Assembly (NCBI GenBank): GCA_964536135.1
Contig: CAZHVM010000002.1
Location: forward strand, 10,489-74,488
DNA: 64,000 nt
Origin: JAKPKF01 sp964536135
GTDB lineage: Bacteria > Patescibacteriota > Dojkabacteria > SC72
Direction: 5' to 3'
The notes below the pieces were generated by a model. It saw only the letters and a list, made by a program, of their open reading frames with translations. It was not told the origin of the DNA and did not search any database. Position 1 is the stretch's first letter, and each line of letters starts with the position of its first letter. The translations under genes and the position numbers were made by a program. Shown here piece by piece: positions 26,089 to 34,949 of the stretch.

Positions 26089-27093
26089 TCAAATATTGAG
26101 TTTTTTTAATATCCTAAGAACACAGTAGGAGAGAACCAATACTCCAACATTTATAGATAACATAACGTATGGATTTCCTGTAGGAGAGAGAATCCATGCA
26201 GAAAGAAACGCCAAGACTGTTACAACAACAAGAGAAAGTAAAGAATCTGCTCCGAAAGTTTTGATAAAGTTTAAAGTTCTCACATTCTTTATATATTCAA
26301 ATATGTAAAGAGATGCAAATACAAACAAAATTCCCTCAACCAGATAAAGAATAGATGGTGGCCATCTATACCATACAGAGAGACTAAATACTGAAAGAAT
26401 AATAAGAATAGATACGCAGAAGATTGCAAAACCTAGATATTTTTTCTGGTTACCATACCTCGCCATTAAGATTCCTACAATATACACCGGCATATATTGA
26501 AAAACAGGAAATACATGAGTATCAAAATTCCCAACGAAATGCATTTTAAACCAAATAAGAAGATCACTGTGTGCTTCAATATTAAACATAAACATACCTG
26601 CGGCATAAATTACAAGTGCAGATATGAAAAGAATATATGGGTATTCAAGTAACTTTATGATTATCTTCCCAAATATCTTTATAAGTATTGTAAACCATAT
26701 AAATGCTATAAGGAATTCCACATATAAAGGCAAACTCTTTAATAACCCGATTTCAATGATTTGAAAAATTGTGACCCCTCCTTTATGAAGAAGTACACTA
26801 CATATTCCAAGAATAAGGTACCAAATATAAAGAGTAGCGATTTTCTTTAAAATCTTACTCAATGAATCAATCTTTCCTTCCAAGAGTTTCTTCCCTTGAA
26901 GAAATGAAAATGCAAAAAGAAAAATTATAAAACATACAGTAGAACCAATAAATGTTAAATCATCTAATACCCCAAAAGGTTCCACAAAGAGTAGAGAATT
27001 AACATGGACAAAACTCATTAGAATAACTGCGAGACCTTTAAGAAGATCGATATCTTCGAATCTTTGTTTCAATGATTTGATGCTCGTTATCAC
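26089..27093 (-). CDS. Acyltransferase-3-like polytopic membrane protein
   Basis: A 334-residue protein with about ten membrane helices. The start FEDIDLLKGLAVILMSFVHVN matches the first helix of acyltransferase 3/OafA-type and related DUF1624 proteins, where the histidine is conserved. These enzymes acetylate or otherwise acylate extracytoplasmic sugars. This is the only gene in the window seen to end in TGA (26089-26091 on the minus strand). The deacetylase-like gene just downstream suggests opposite edits of one surface polymer (inference). Confidence 0.65.
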   Translation of the reverse strand: MITSIKSLKQRFEDIDLLKGLAVILMSFVHVNSLLFVEPFGVLDDLTFIGSTVCFIIFLFAFSFLQGKKLLEGKIDSLSKILKKIATLYIWYLILGICSVLLHKGGVTIFQIIEIGLLKSLPLYVEFLIAFIWFTILIKIFGKIIIKLLEYPYILFISALVIYAAGMFMFNIEAHSDLLIWFKMHFVGNFDTHVFPVFQYMPVYIVGILMARYGNQKKYLGFAIFCVSILIILSVFSLSVWYRWPPSILYLVEGILFVFASLYIFEYIKNVRTLNFIKTFGADSLLSLVVVTVLAFLSAWILSPTGNPYVMLSINVGVLVLSYCVLRILKKLNI

Positions 27094-27138
27094 ATTTATA
27101 TTCTACACAAAATGAGGATTTCCTCAAATGAATGTTGA

Positions 27139-28311
27139 TTATTCTACAAATGTAATTGCTACTCCCTTTTTTCCTGCTCTTCCTGTTCTTCCAATACGGT
27201 GAATATAGTCATCAAAGTTCTCAGGTACATCGTAATTAATTACATGAGAGATATTGTTTACATCTAATCCTCTTGAAGCAATATCTGTAGCTATTAAGAT
27301 AGAAAGATTACCTCTTTTGAAACTCTCAATTATCCTACTTCTTTGCCCCTGTCCTTTATTACCATGAAGTGCACCAGTCTTTATACCAGCCTCAAAGAGT
27401 TTGTCAGATAATCTATCCGCTTCTCTTTTAGTTCTGGTAAAGATAAGTACTTTTTCGAATTCATCCTTTTTAAGATATTCTGTTAAAAGAGCTACCTTCT
27501 CTTCTCTTGATCTTACTCTTACAATATCTTGGTCAACATTCTTGCCTGCTTGCTGTGTTTCAATTTCAACCCTTACAGGATTTTTTAGTAGTGTATTTGC
27601 GATATCTTCAGATTTTCTATTCATAGTGGCAGAGAAGAATAGGGACTGTCTTCTCTCACTAAGTCTAGAGGTAATATATTTAATGTCATCTATGAATCCC
27701 ATATCTAACATTCTATCTACCTCGTCTAATACAACATTATTAATTTTTCTTAAATCTACTACTCTTCTATCACTCAAATCTTTCATTCTACCTGGTGTAC
27801 ATACTACAAAGCGAGGATCTTTTCTCAATATATTAATCTGTGCATACATACTACTACCACCAATTATTAATGCAGATCTAATCCCAGTATCCTTAGCAAG
27901 AGAGATAAACTCATCTTGTATTTGCATAGCGAGCTCTCTTGTTGGTTCAACAACCAAGCATCTTTGGTTAGAATCTTTAATCATTTTGTTTATCAAAGGT
28001 ATTAGAAAAGCAGCTGTTTTACCAGAACCTGTACTAGCAATACCTAATATATCTCTTCCTTGAAGAATTAGAGGTATAGCTTCATGTTGTATCTTAGTAG
28101 GTACATCATATTTCTTGTATTGAATATTCTTTCTAAGGGGTGTTACAACATCAAATTCAGAAAAGTTATGCCCATCTACATAGATATTTGGCATCTCACT
28201 CTCTACAGCTTTCGCTATGAATCTATTTACATTTATGTTACCACCTCTGCCTCTATTGTTGTGTGGTTGAAATCTTCTTTTACGGTTTTTATTTCTGGAA
28301 TAGTATTCCAT
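27139..28311 (-). CDS. DEAD-box family ATP-dependent RNA helicase
   Basis: A 390-residue RNA helicase with the full motif set: Q motif region (YDVPTKIQHEAIPLI), Walker A ASTGSGKTAAF, PTRELAMQ, GGSSMYAQ, TPGR, Walker B LDEVDRMLD (DEVD instead of DEAD), SATM, then FTRTKREADRL, IATDIASRGLDV and HRIGRTGRAGK. A basic Arg/Asn-rich N-terminus (RNKNRKRRFQPHNNRGRGG) replaces the C-terminal tail of RhlE/CshA types. It probably unwinds structured mRNA or rRNA in the cytoplasm. An 11-bp inverted repeat lies in its leader. Confidence 0.93.
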   Translation of the reverse strand: MEYYSRNKNRKRRFQPHNNRGRGGNINVNRFIAKAVESEMPNIYVDGHNFSEFDVVTPLRKNIQYKKYDVPTKIQHEAIPLILQGRDILGIASTGSGKTAAFLIPLINKMIKDSNQRCLVVEPTRELAMQIQDEFISLAKDTGIRSALIIGGSSMYAQINILRKDPRFVVCTPGRMKDLSDRRVVDLRKINNVVLDEVDRMLDMGFIDDIKYITSRLSERRQSLFFSATMNRKSEDIANTLLKNPVRVEIETQQAGKNVDQDIVRVRSREEKVALLTEYLKKDEFEKVLIFTRTKREADRLSDKLFEAGIKTGALHGNKGQGQRSRIIESFKRGNLSILIATDIASRGLDVNNISHVINYDVPENFDDYIHRIGRTGRAGKKGVAITFVE

Positions 28312-28327
28312 TATGCTTATTAATATA

Positions 28328-28365
28328 TTTTAATTTCGTCTACGCAGAGATAACCGAAATTAAAA
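28328..28365. repeat. 11-bp perfect inverted repeat between divergent helicase and SdpI-like genes
   Basis: TTTTAATTTCG (28328-28338) and CGAAATTAAAA (28355-28365) with a 16-nt loop. It begins 16 bases upstream of the helicase start, so it would lie in that gene's leader or promoter. It may be an operator or an RNA hairpin. Confidence 0.5.
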
Positions 28366-28468
28366 ATATATATAGCCTTATGGATATTTATATGTGGCAG
28401 ATTATTTCGCTTAGATCTACATCAAACGGAACATTATATCACCAATATCGAGAATCTCCTAATTGCGC

Positions 28469-28498
28469 TTGACTTACATTGCGAGAAAAAGATATCCT
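28469..28498 (+). promoter_or_regulatory. Promoter of the SdpI-like gene
   Basis: TTGACT (28469-28474), 18-nt spacer, TATCCT (28493-28498); the ATG at 28505 follows 6 nt later. The -10 match is weak. Confidence 0.4.
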
Positions 28499-28504
28499 TA
28501 CATC

Positions 28505-29149
28505 ATGAGAAAATATATATTACCATCTGTGATAATTACAATTTCTATTTTATTGTCAATCATATTTTACGAATACCTTCCCGAGTCAATGTCCTCACAC
28601 TGGAATGCACAAGGAATAGTAGATGGATATTCAAGTAAGTTATTGAATGTTTTAATGTTCCCTATATTACAGATAATTCTTTTTGTATTGCTAATTATTA
28701 TTCCAAAGCTTGATCCAAAGAGAAAGAATATTGAGAAATTTGAAAAGCAATTTTTTCTTTTTATTTCAGTTTTTCTCCTATTTATTGCTTTACTCCAATT
28801 ACAAGTATTTCTTTGGAATATAGGCATACTTATATCTATGGCAGTTGCTATGCCAATATTAATGGGTCTCCTGTTTATATTTGTTGGACAATTACTAAAG
28901 GATGCCAAACAGAATTATTCCATTGGTATTAGAACTCCATGGACACTTGCTAGTGAAAAGGTTTGGGGAAATACACATAGACTAGGGGCAATACTTTTTA
29001 CTGTATCAGGAGGAATTTCTATATTATCAGCATTTTTGCCATTGTACTCTTTCTATATCCTAATAAGCTCGATACTTATTTCAACAATTATTCTTTTTGT
29101 ATATTCATATATCGAATACAAACAAGAGCAAATAAATAATCCAACTTAG
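28505..29149 (+). CDS. SdpI/DUF1648 family membrane protein
   Basis: A 214-residue protein with about six membrane helices. The N-terminal DUF1648 signature is ESMSSHWNAQGIVDGYSSK, and the SdpI part contains GIRTPWTLASEKVWGNTHRLG. In Bacillus SdpI gives immunity to the SdpC toxin and works with a repressor; many homologues have no known toxin, and none is visible here. The ATG at 28505 is preferred to upstream frames because a -10 box lies 6 nt before it and the protein starts with a basic MRKYILP before the first helix. Its end overlaps the convergent cupin gene by 4 nt. Confidence 0.8.
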   Translation: MRKYILPSVIITISILLSIIFYEYLPESMSSHWNAQGIVDGYSSKLLNVLMFPILQIILFVLLIIIPKLDPKRKNIEKFEKQFFLFISVFLLFIALLQLQVFLWNIGILISMAVAMPILMGLLFIFVGQLLKDAKQNYSIGIRTPWTLASEKVWGNTHRLGAILFTVSGGISILSAFLPLYSFYILISSILISTIILFVYSYIEYKQEQINNPT

Positions 29150-29529
29150 TTGTGATGCTCTTCCTCAGCAGCCATAGCCTCTTCCTTTGTAACATGTACT
29201 GTTCCTTCGGGATGGTTAGCTGGTGCATATATGGTGTAGAGTTTTAAATCTTCCGTCTCAGAGGTATTTATAATATTGTGAAGTGAACCTGCAGGTACTA
29301 TTACTACCATGTCTTCTCCTACAATACTCTCTTCTCCATCAATAACTACCTTCCCCTCTCCCTCTTCAAATCTAAAGAATTGGTCAACTGTATCATGTAC
29401 CTCTTCACCAATATCTTCGCCTGGTTTAAGAGACATAACTACTAACTGCATATGGCTACCAGTATAAAGAACCGTTCTGAAATTACTGTTTTCTTTTGTT
29501 TTGTCCTCTATATTATCTACATATCCCAT
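29146..29529 (-). CDS. Small cupin-domain protein
   Basis: A 127-residue single-domain cupin. Motif 1 is LKPGEDIGEEVHDTVDQFFRFEEGEGKVVIDG and motif 2 is VVIVPAGSLHNIIN; the metal ligands expected are the His, Gln and Glu of motif 1 and the His of motif 2. The tail is Glu/His-rich (AAEEEHHN). Such stand-alone cupins act as sugar isomerases, dioxygenases or binding proteins; the substrate cannot be told. It is transcribed toward the SdpI-like gene. Confidence 0.85.
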   Translation of the reverse strand: MGYVDNIEDKTKENSNFRTVLYTGSHMQLVVMSLKPGEDIGEEVHDTVDQFFRFEEGEGKVVIDGEESIVGEDMVVIVPAGSLHNIINTSETEDLKLYTIYAPANHPEGTVHVTKEEAMAAEEEHHN

Positions 29530-29570
29530 ATTTAAAATCTGATTAATTTATATATCTACATTGTAGCACA

Positions 29571-30065
29571 TTACAAACTGTCTACACCCTGTTGTACGGC
29601 ATACTTAAAAAGATCTTTAAATATGACTGGGTCAATTGTATATATAATTGCAAAAGCAGTAATAAAAATTACTACAGCTAACCATTTTGTAAACGCACCA
29701 TATGTTCGCAAAAAAAGAATTACTGAAAGTATTGCCATAACAGTAGGTCCAACTATCTTAATATCCCCTAAAGGGACAAGATACCCACCAATTGTCTTTT
29801 CAGTTGTACCAAGATACTCTGCAAGATTAAAATTAACATTAAAGATTAGTAGAAATATTTCAGCGATTAATACCAACAAAAGAATTATAGAAGACGCTCT
29901 TGTTGACTCTCCCTCCGTTCTGTAAACCTCATAAATTGCAGTAGGAAGAAGAAAGAATATTGTAAATAGGGGATTGTGACTCATTAATCCTGCGACGATT
30001 CCTATCCCTGCAAGTATTGTACAAATAGTACAAATTAAAGGTGCATTTTTTGTTGGTTTTGCCAT
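29571..30065 (-). CDS. Small polytopic membrane protein, unknown function
   Basis: A 164-residue protein with about five hydrophobic helices (for example ICTICTILAGIGIVAGLM, SIILLLVLIAEIFLLIF and WLAVVIFITAFAIIY). No recognised family. It starts 11 nt after the end of the Ig-like surface gene transcribed from upstream on the same strand, so the two likely share a transcript. Confidence 0.5.
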   Translation of the reverse strand: MAKPTKNAPLICTICTILAGIGIVAGLMSHNPLFTIFFLLPTAIYEVYRTEGESTRASSIILLLVLIAEIFLLIFNVNFNLAEYLGTTEKTIGGYLVPLGDIKIVGPTVMAILSVILFLRTYGAFTKWLAVVIFITAFAIIYTIDPVIFKDLFKYAVQQGVDSL

Positions 30066-30076
30066 TTTTAATAAGA

Positions 30077-31294
30077 TTAAATTTTATCTACCTCGGAATT
30101 ATTCCCTATTTCTTTTGGTTCCTCTTTTGTAATTTCTGAATTTGTAACCTCAGTTATACTCTTCTTTCCTTTTTTGTTCCTTCTAATCAAAAAGATAACA
30201 AGAATTATTAAGCCAATTAGTAATAAACCAGAAACTCCAAAAATAATAATTCCAAGCATATCAATTTTTGAATCTTTCTCCTCTTCAGTAGTTGTTACAG
30301 TTTCTCCTTCAGAGATATTTAATTTAAAAAGTTCAACTTCAGAACTAATTTTTTTATTCTCATTAGTAGCATAGGCTTTAACTGTATAAGAGCCATTTTT
30401 CAAATCTAAAGAACTAATAACCATATACCAATTTCCACTACTATCTGTCTTCGTTGTATAGATCTTGTCACCTATCGTTATTGTAACTGTATCTCCAGCA
30501 TCTGCCGTACCAGCAATCTTCACTATACTTTCTCCGTCTGTAACAACACCCCCATCTTTCTGCGAATCAACAACAATATTATTTACTATTACAAATTCAA
30601 GAGCAGGGGCTATAACTGTATCATCAACATCATCTTCATCGAAACTATAAAGGCTAGAAGAAGTATCTGGCGTTAGGACCACCTCCTTCTCGGGAGTCTT
30701 TTCATCAACCACTTCCTCATTGTCTTGATCCTCTACCACAGGAGGTTCTTCATCTTCTACAGGTGGTAACCAGAGTATAAGCTCCCAGCCATATGTCTTA
30801 AAAGCATAATCTCCAGTCATTGGATTTGTTCCACTTCTCATTGTTCCATTTGCATATACATCGCTATTTTCATACTCCCAAGATGGAGCAGGGCTTGGAT
30901 AATATGCAGTCCCTATCCACATGGAGAAAGTATGTGTCTTGTCAACAACAATTCCTAAGGCATCTCCCTTTAAGTCAAAAGTCTCCCAACCATCTCCATC
31001 ATCCATTCTTTGCGACTTTGTAGCGATGGTACTTCCAGTGTTTTCATCCTTTACTGTAAGGGTAATCGTGCTTCCACCACGTCTATTTTTCATTAAAACT
31101 TCAATTTTTGTAAGAATAGTCTTGGTAACCTTAAAGGTCTGGTTTCTGTTGTATTCAGAATACACAACAGTAGAACCACCACCCAATGTTTGACTCTGAT
31201 CCAGTACAGATGGATCCTCTGCTTTGACTGGAGAGACAAACAGAAAAGGGACAAGGATTAAACAGAATAGATAAAAGATAAACGATCTTCTCAT
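30077..31294 (-). CDS. Surface protein with signal peptide, Ig-like domain, membrane helix and charged cytoplasmic tail
   Basis: A 405-residue protein: signal peptide (FIFYLFCLILVPFLFVSPVKA), a beta-sandwich domain (LGGGSTVVYSEYNRNQTFKV), an acidic Pro/Glu linker, a bacterial Ig-like domain (VKIAGTADAGDTVTITIGD ... GNWYMVISSLDLKNGSYTVKA), a membrane helix (IIIFGVSGLLLIGLIILVIF) and about 40 charged residues inside. The layout parallels the protein at 58915-60069. The ATG is 5 nt after a minus-strand TATATT (31300-31305). The cytoplasmic tail sets it apart from sortase substrates; a sensing or anchoring role is possible. Confidence 0.6.
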   Translation of the reverse strand: MRRSFIFYLFCLILVPFLFVSPVKAEDPSVLDQSQTLGGGSTVVYSEYNRNQTFKVTKTILTKIEVLMKNRRGGSTITLTVKDENTGSTIATKSQRMDDGDGWETFDLKGDALGIVVDKTHTFSMWIGTAYYPSPAPSWEYENSDVYANGTMRSGTNPMTGDYAFKTYGWELILWLPPVEDEEPPVVEDQDNEEVVDEKTPEKEVVLTPDTSSSLYSFDEDDVDDTVIAPALEFVIVNNIVVDSQKDGGVVTDGESIVKIAGTADAGDTVTITIGDKIYTTKTDSSGNWYMVISSLDLKNGSYTVKAYATNENKKISSEVELFKLNISEGETVTTTEEEKDSKIDMLGIIIFGVSGLLLIGLIILVIFLIRRNKKGKKSITEVTNSEITKEEPKEIGNNSEVDKI

Positions 31295-31375
31295 TTATTA
31301 ATATATTTAATCTTAATAATAGATGTTCGAATATACTGTTCTAAAAGTCAACTGAATATAGTAATATAATTAAAT

Positions 31376-32422
31376 ATGATTAAAGACATAGAAGATAAAA
31401 CAGTATGGGATACATATCTAGACCAATGTAAAAGAAAAACATTTCTACAAACATATGAATGGGGAGAATTTCAAAAAGATTTAGGTAAAAATATCCTTAG
31501 ATTAGCCTTTTTAGATGAAAAAGATACTCTTCTTGGTATCTCTCTCTGTATATTTGAGAAAACTCCCTTTGGTACTCAAATATACCTTTCCAGAGGCCCT
31601 CTAATGACCACAGAGACACCAGAAACATACAAGAGCATACTTAATGATCTAGTCGAATATTTCAAATGCAAGAACATTTCCTGTATTAAGATAGACCCTG
31701 CATTTACAGAGCAGGAAGAGATTGCAAAGATTCCACATGTTATGAAGTTTAAACATAGTATTAACTTCATACAATCTGAAACCAATTGGATGGTAGATTT
31801 AGTAGGAAATACAGAGGATGAACTCCTTACATGGTGTAAAGACCACGGTATGAGTAAGAATTATCCCGCATATATTAGAAAAGCCAGAAGAGAGGGAATA
31901 GACATATCTTTTTCAAGCAGTATTGAAGATTGGGAACTTTTTCATACATATTTACAAAAGAGTGGAGAGAGAAAATCTTTCGATGTTAGACCTCTTACCT
32001 ACTTTACATCTTTACATAGGCATTTTTCTCAAAATGGTATTGTACGACTTGGTATAGCAAGAAGAAATGGCAATATTCTAGCTATGATACTAATTGCTGT
32101 ATATGGGGATGAAGTATCTTGTCTTTACAGTGCACAAACAGATATAGATACTAAATTAAGAGCACCAATGTTACTTAGATGGGAATGCATGTTAATGGGA
32201 CAGATAGAAGGAATAGCTAGATTTAATAACTGGGGAGTATTACCAGAAGAAAAATACAAACCTGGTAATCCTGGATTTGGATATTCTCAGTACAAGAGGG
32301 GGTTCGGAGGATATTTAGAACAGATAGAGAGGACTTATGAGTATGTATACAACAAGAAGTTTTATCCAATACAAAGATTGTATGACAGATATATAAAGTT
32401 TAGATATTACAGGTATAGATAA
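31376..32422 (+). CDS. FemX/FemAB-type peptidoglycan interpeptide bridge aminoacyltransferase
   Basis: A 348-residue GNAT-fold transferase of the FemABX family, which adds amino acids from aminoacyl-tRNA to lipid II stem peptides. Landmarks are FLQTYEWGEFQKDLG, IDPAF, MSKNYPAYIRKARREG, and the C-terminal RFNNWGVLPEEKYKPG ... FGYSQYKRGFGGYLEQI. The helical arm of eukaryote-style FemA proteins is absent, as in FemX. A TATAAT box (31365-31370) ends 5 nt before the ATG, giving a leaderless mRNA. It indicates cross-bridged peptidoglycan. Confidence 0.88.
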   Translation: MIKDIEDKTVWDTYLDQCKRKTFLQTYEWGEFQKDLGKNILRLAFLDEKDTLLGISLCIFEKTPFGTQIYLSRGPLMTTETPETYKSILNDLVEYFKCKNISCIKIDPAFTEQEEIAKIPHVMKFKHSINFIQSETNWMVDLVGNTEDELLTWCKDHGMSKNYPAYIRKARREGIDISFSSSIEDWELFHTYLQKSGERKSFDVRPLTYFTSLHRHFSQNGIVRLGIARRNGNILAMILIAVYGDEVSCLYSAQTDIDTKLRAPMLLRWECMLMGQIEGIARFNNWGVLPEEKYKPGNPGFGYSQYKRGFGGYLEQIERTYEYVYNKKFYPIQRLYDRYIKFRYYRYR

Positions 32423-32429
32423 TCGCTTT

Positions 32430-32458
32430 TTGACAATATCTTTCAATTAAAATAGAAT
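32430..32458 (+). promoter_or_regulatory. Promoter of hisS
   Basis: TTGACA (32430-32435), 17-nt spacer, TAGAAT (32453-32458); ATG 9 nt later at 32468. No T-box or other leader can fit. Confidence 0.7.
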
Positions 32459-32467
32459 GTTAACATT

Positions 32468-33754
32468 ATGAATATTAACGTATTACCTGGTTTTCAAGAG
32501 CTTTTACCTAAAGAACAAATAGCTTTTAACAGGTTAAAAAGAACAATTGAAGAAATATACCAGTTATATGGTTTTAGACCAATAGAAACACCTGTACTTG
32601 AAAAAGCGGAAATCCTTCTTTCAAAGAGTGGAGGAGAAACCGAAAAACAAATATATCAACTTGAGAAAGGTGATACTAAATTAGCCATGCGCTTTGATCT
32701 AACAGTACCACTAGCAAGATATGTCGTAAAAAACCAGAACGACCTTGTCTTTCCATTCAAAAGATACGCAATTGACAGGGTATACAGAGGAGAAAAACCA
32801 CAAGCAGGAAGATTTAGAGAATTCTATCAGTGCGATATCGATGTAATAGGTAGAAATACATTAGATCTTTCATACGATGCGGAAGTACCTTCCATCATCG
32901 CAAGTATATTCTCTTCCTTAGAATTAGATTTTACAATTAGAATAAACAACAGAAAGATATTGAATGGTCTCTTTGATTACTTAAAAATAGAAGACAGGGT
33001 CTATGTTTTAAGAACACTAGATAGTATGGAGAAGATAGGTAAAGAAAAAACAAAGGTTGAATTGAAAGAGATTGGTTTAGATAATACTCAAATTGAAAAG
33101 ATCTTTGACTTTTACAAATTGAATGAAAAAGATAACAACGAGATTGTTACTTCCTTAAAAGATTTAGATATGTCTTCAGATATCTTCAAACAGGGAGTAG
33201 CTGAACTTGAAACCGTTATGAATGAAATAAATATTTTAGGGATTTATTCCAATGTAAAGATAGATTTAACCGTAGCAAGAGGATTGGATTACTATACTGG
33301 GACTGTTTACGAAACAATCTTAAACAAATATCCTGAGATTGGTTCTGTATGTAGTGGGGGAAGATATGAAGATTTAGCAGGCTACTTTTCAAACCAGAAA
33401 TTTCCTGGAGTAGGAATATCCATAGGATTAACAAGACTATTTGATCAGCTTAAAGATAAGGATGTCTTAATTATTGAGGATGAAACTCCTACAACAGTAT
33501 TGGTACTCCCTCTTTCAGATGAGAGAGAAGTTAGCTTAAAGCTAGCTGATACCTTGCGAGAGAACTTCATATCTACTGAGATTGCTCCATCTGGGAATAT
33601 GAAGAAGGCGCTTAACTATGCAAACAAATTAAAAATACCATATGTCATATTCATTGGCGAAGACGAGATTAAGGACAATAAATATACAATAAAGAACATG
33701 ATTACAGGAGAACAAAAAAGTGTTCCTCAGGCAGATATCCTTGAAGCATTTTAA
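32468..33754 (+). CDS. hisS: Histidine--tRNA ligase
   Basis: A 428-residue class II aminoacyl-tRNA synthetase charging tRNA-His. Motif 2 is YAIDRVYRGEKPQAGRFREF, the histidine-A box is LTVARGLDYYTGTVYE and motif 3 is FPGVGISIGLTRLF. The N-terminal PGFQELLPKE and the C-terminal anticodon-binding domain (TVLVLPLSDE ... KKALNYANKLKIPYVIFIGEDE) are complete. The matching tRNA-His with G-1 is at 15781. Confidence 0.97.
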   Translation: MNINVLPGFQELLPKEQIAFNRLKRTIEEIYQLYGFRPIETPVLEKAEILLSKSGGETEKQIYQLEKGDTKLAMRFDLTVPLARYVVKNQNDLVFPFKRYAIDRVYRGEKPQAGRFREFYQCDIDVIGRNTLDLSYDAEVPSIIASIFSSLELDFTIRINNRKILNGLFDYLKIEDRVYVLRTLDSMEKIGKEKTKVELKEIGLDNTQIEKIFDFYKLNEKDNNEIVTSLKDLDMSSDIFKQGVAELETVMNEINILGIYSNVKIDLTVARGLDYYTGTVYETILNKYPEIGSVCSGGRYEDLAGYFSNQKFPGVGISIGLTRLFDQLKDKDVLIIEDETPTTVLVLPLSDEREVSLKLADTLRENFISTEIAPSGNMKKALNYANKLKIPYVIFIGEDEIKDNKYTIKNMITGEQKSVPQADILEAF

Positions 33755-33759
33755 GTCAC

Positions 33760-34932
33760 TTATCCCACGGTATAATCGTCAAAATATCCCTGCACCAATA
33801 TAACTGGCGTTCCTTTGTCTCCACTACCACTTGTTAAATCACATAGACTCCCTAACAAATCTGTTAGTCTTCTAGGTGTAGTCCCAAGAGATTTCTCCAC
33901 GGAGTAGTCTGCTCCATTCTTTACCTTAATCATTTTCTTAACATATTCATTCAAATTTCCCTTACTATCCCAGTTCTCTGAAATATATTTTAATTTTACT
34001 TCCTTTGGAGTACCAATTAGTCCCTCTGTAAATCCAGGACATACAACAGGATCTGCCAACTCCCATATCTTTCCTACAGGATCTTTGAAAGCACCATCTC
34101 CATATACAATTACTTCAATATCTTTTCCGGTTTCTTCTTTCATTCTTTTTTGGATACTCTTTACTAAGTCATTACAATCTCTTGGAAAAAGCTTTAACTT
34201 CGCCTCTCCTGTTTTGTTTGAACCCAAAAGACCATAGTCAACATTATATCCACGAGTTTTGCTCGAAGTATTACATATCTCATCTAGACCATACAGCCTC
34301 TTAGCACCACCTTCAAGAAGAATTTTCTTGGTTCTAAATCTTGTATGGATATCTGCTACTAATACATCCTTCGTGTAATTTAAAATTGTTTTGGGATTGT
34401 TTGAGAAATGCGCGTATACATTTCCATTCCCTAAATCTTTGTAAGCTTTGACATAATCTACGCCTGTAAATCTATGGATGAGCTTTTCTCCAAATAATTC
34501 CCTAAATTCATCCTCCTCAAAGACATCCGTATGTGGATCTATCTCTTTCTCATCCAAAAGTTCTGCCTCTACAAGATGATTACCTACCTCGTCTGATGGA
34601 TAACTAAACAGTATATGTACCTCCTTACAAGCCATGGTGATAGCCTTAAGCACCAAAGAGAATCTGTTTCTACTTAGGATTGGAAATACAACACCAATTT
34701 TTTCTGGGTATAATTTCTTAAACTCTTTAACCAACTGATCTAGTGTTACATAATTTCCTTGAGATATTGCTACCACAGCCTCAGTTACTCCAATTACATC
34801 TTTATTATTAAACTGGAATTTCTCATTCTTAGCTGCTTGTAAAATAGACTCTACTACAACATCTTCAAGATTGTCTCCGTATCTTATGATAGGAGTTCTA
34901 ATACCTCGCACAACTGTTCCTACTGTTCTCAT
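33760..34932 (-). CDS. CofE-like (F420-0:gamma-glutamyl ligase family) protein
   Basis: A 390-residue member of the family of coenzyme F420-0:L-glutamate ligase (PF01996). The N-terminus GTVVRGIRTPIIRYGDNLED and the following DVIGVTEAVVAISQGNY match the family fold, and VIVYGDGAFKDPVGKIWELADP is a further family block. No F420 pathway gene is in the window, and homologues occur in bacteria not known to make F420, so another gamma-glutamyl or amide ligation is likely. It follows the FAD enzyme by 17 nt and is probably cotranscribed with it. Confidence 0.75.
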   Translation of the reverse strand: MRTVGTVVRGIRTPIIRYGDNLEDVVVESILQAAKNEKFQFNNKDVIGVTEAVVAISQGNYVTLDQLVKEFKKLYPEKIGVVFPILSRNRFSLVLKAITMACKEVHILFSYPSDEVGNHLVEAELLDEKEIDPHTDVFEEDEFRELFGEKLIHRFTGVDYVKAYKDLGNGNVYAHFSNNPKTILNYTKDVLVADIHTRFRTKKILLEGGAKRLYGLDEICNTSSKTRGYNVDYGLLGSNKTGEAKLKLFPRDCNDLVKSIQKRMKEETGKDIEVIVYGDGAFKDPVGKIWELADPVVCPGFTEGLIGTPKEVKLKYISENWDSKGNLNEYVKKMIKVKNGADYSVEKSLGTTPRRLTDLLGSLCDLTSGSGDKGTPVILVQGYFDDYTVG

Positions 34933-34949
34933 GGATATATATATAAAAA

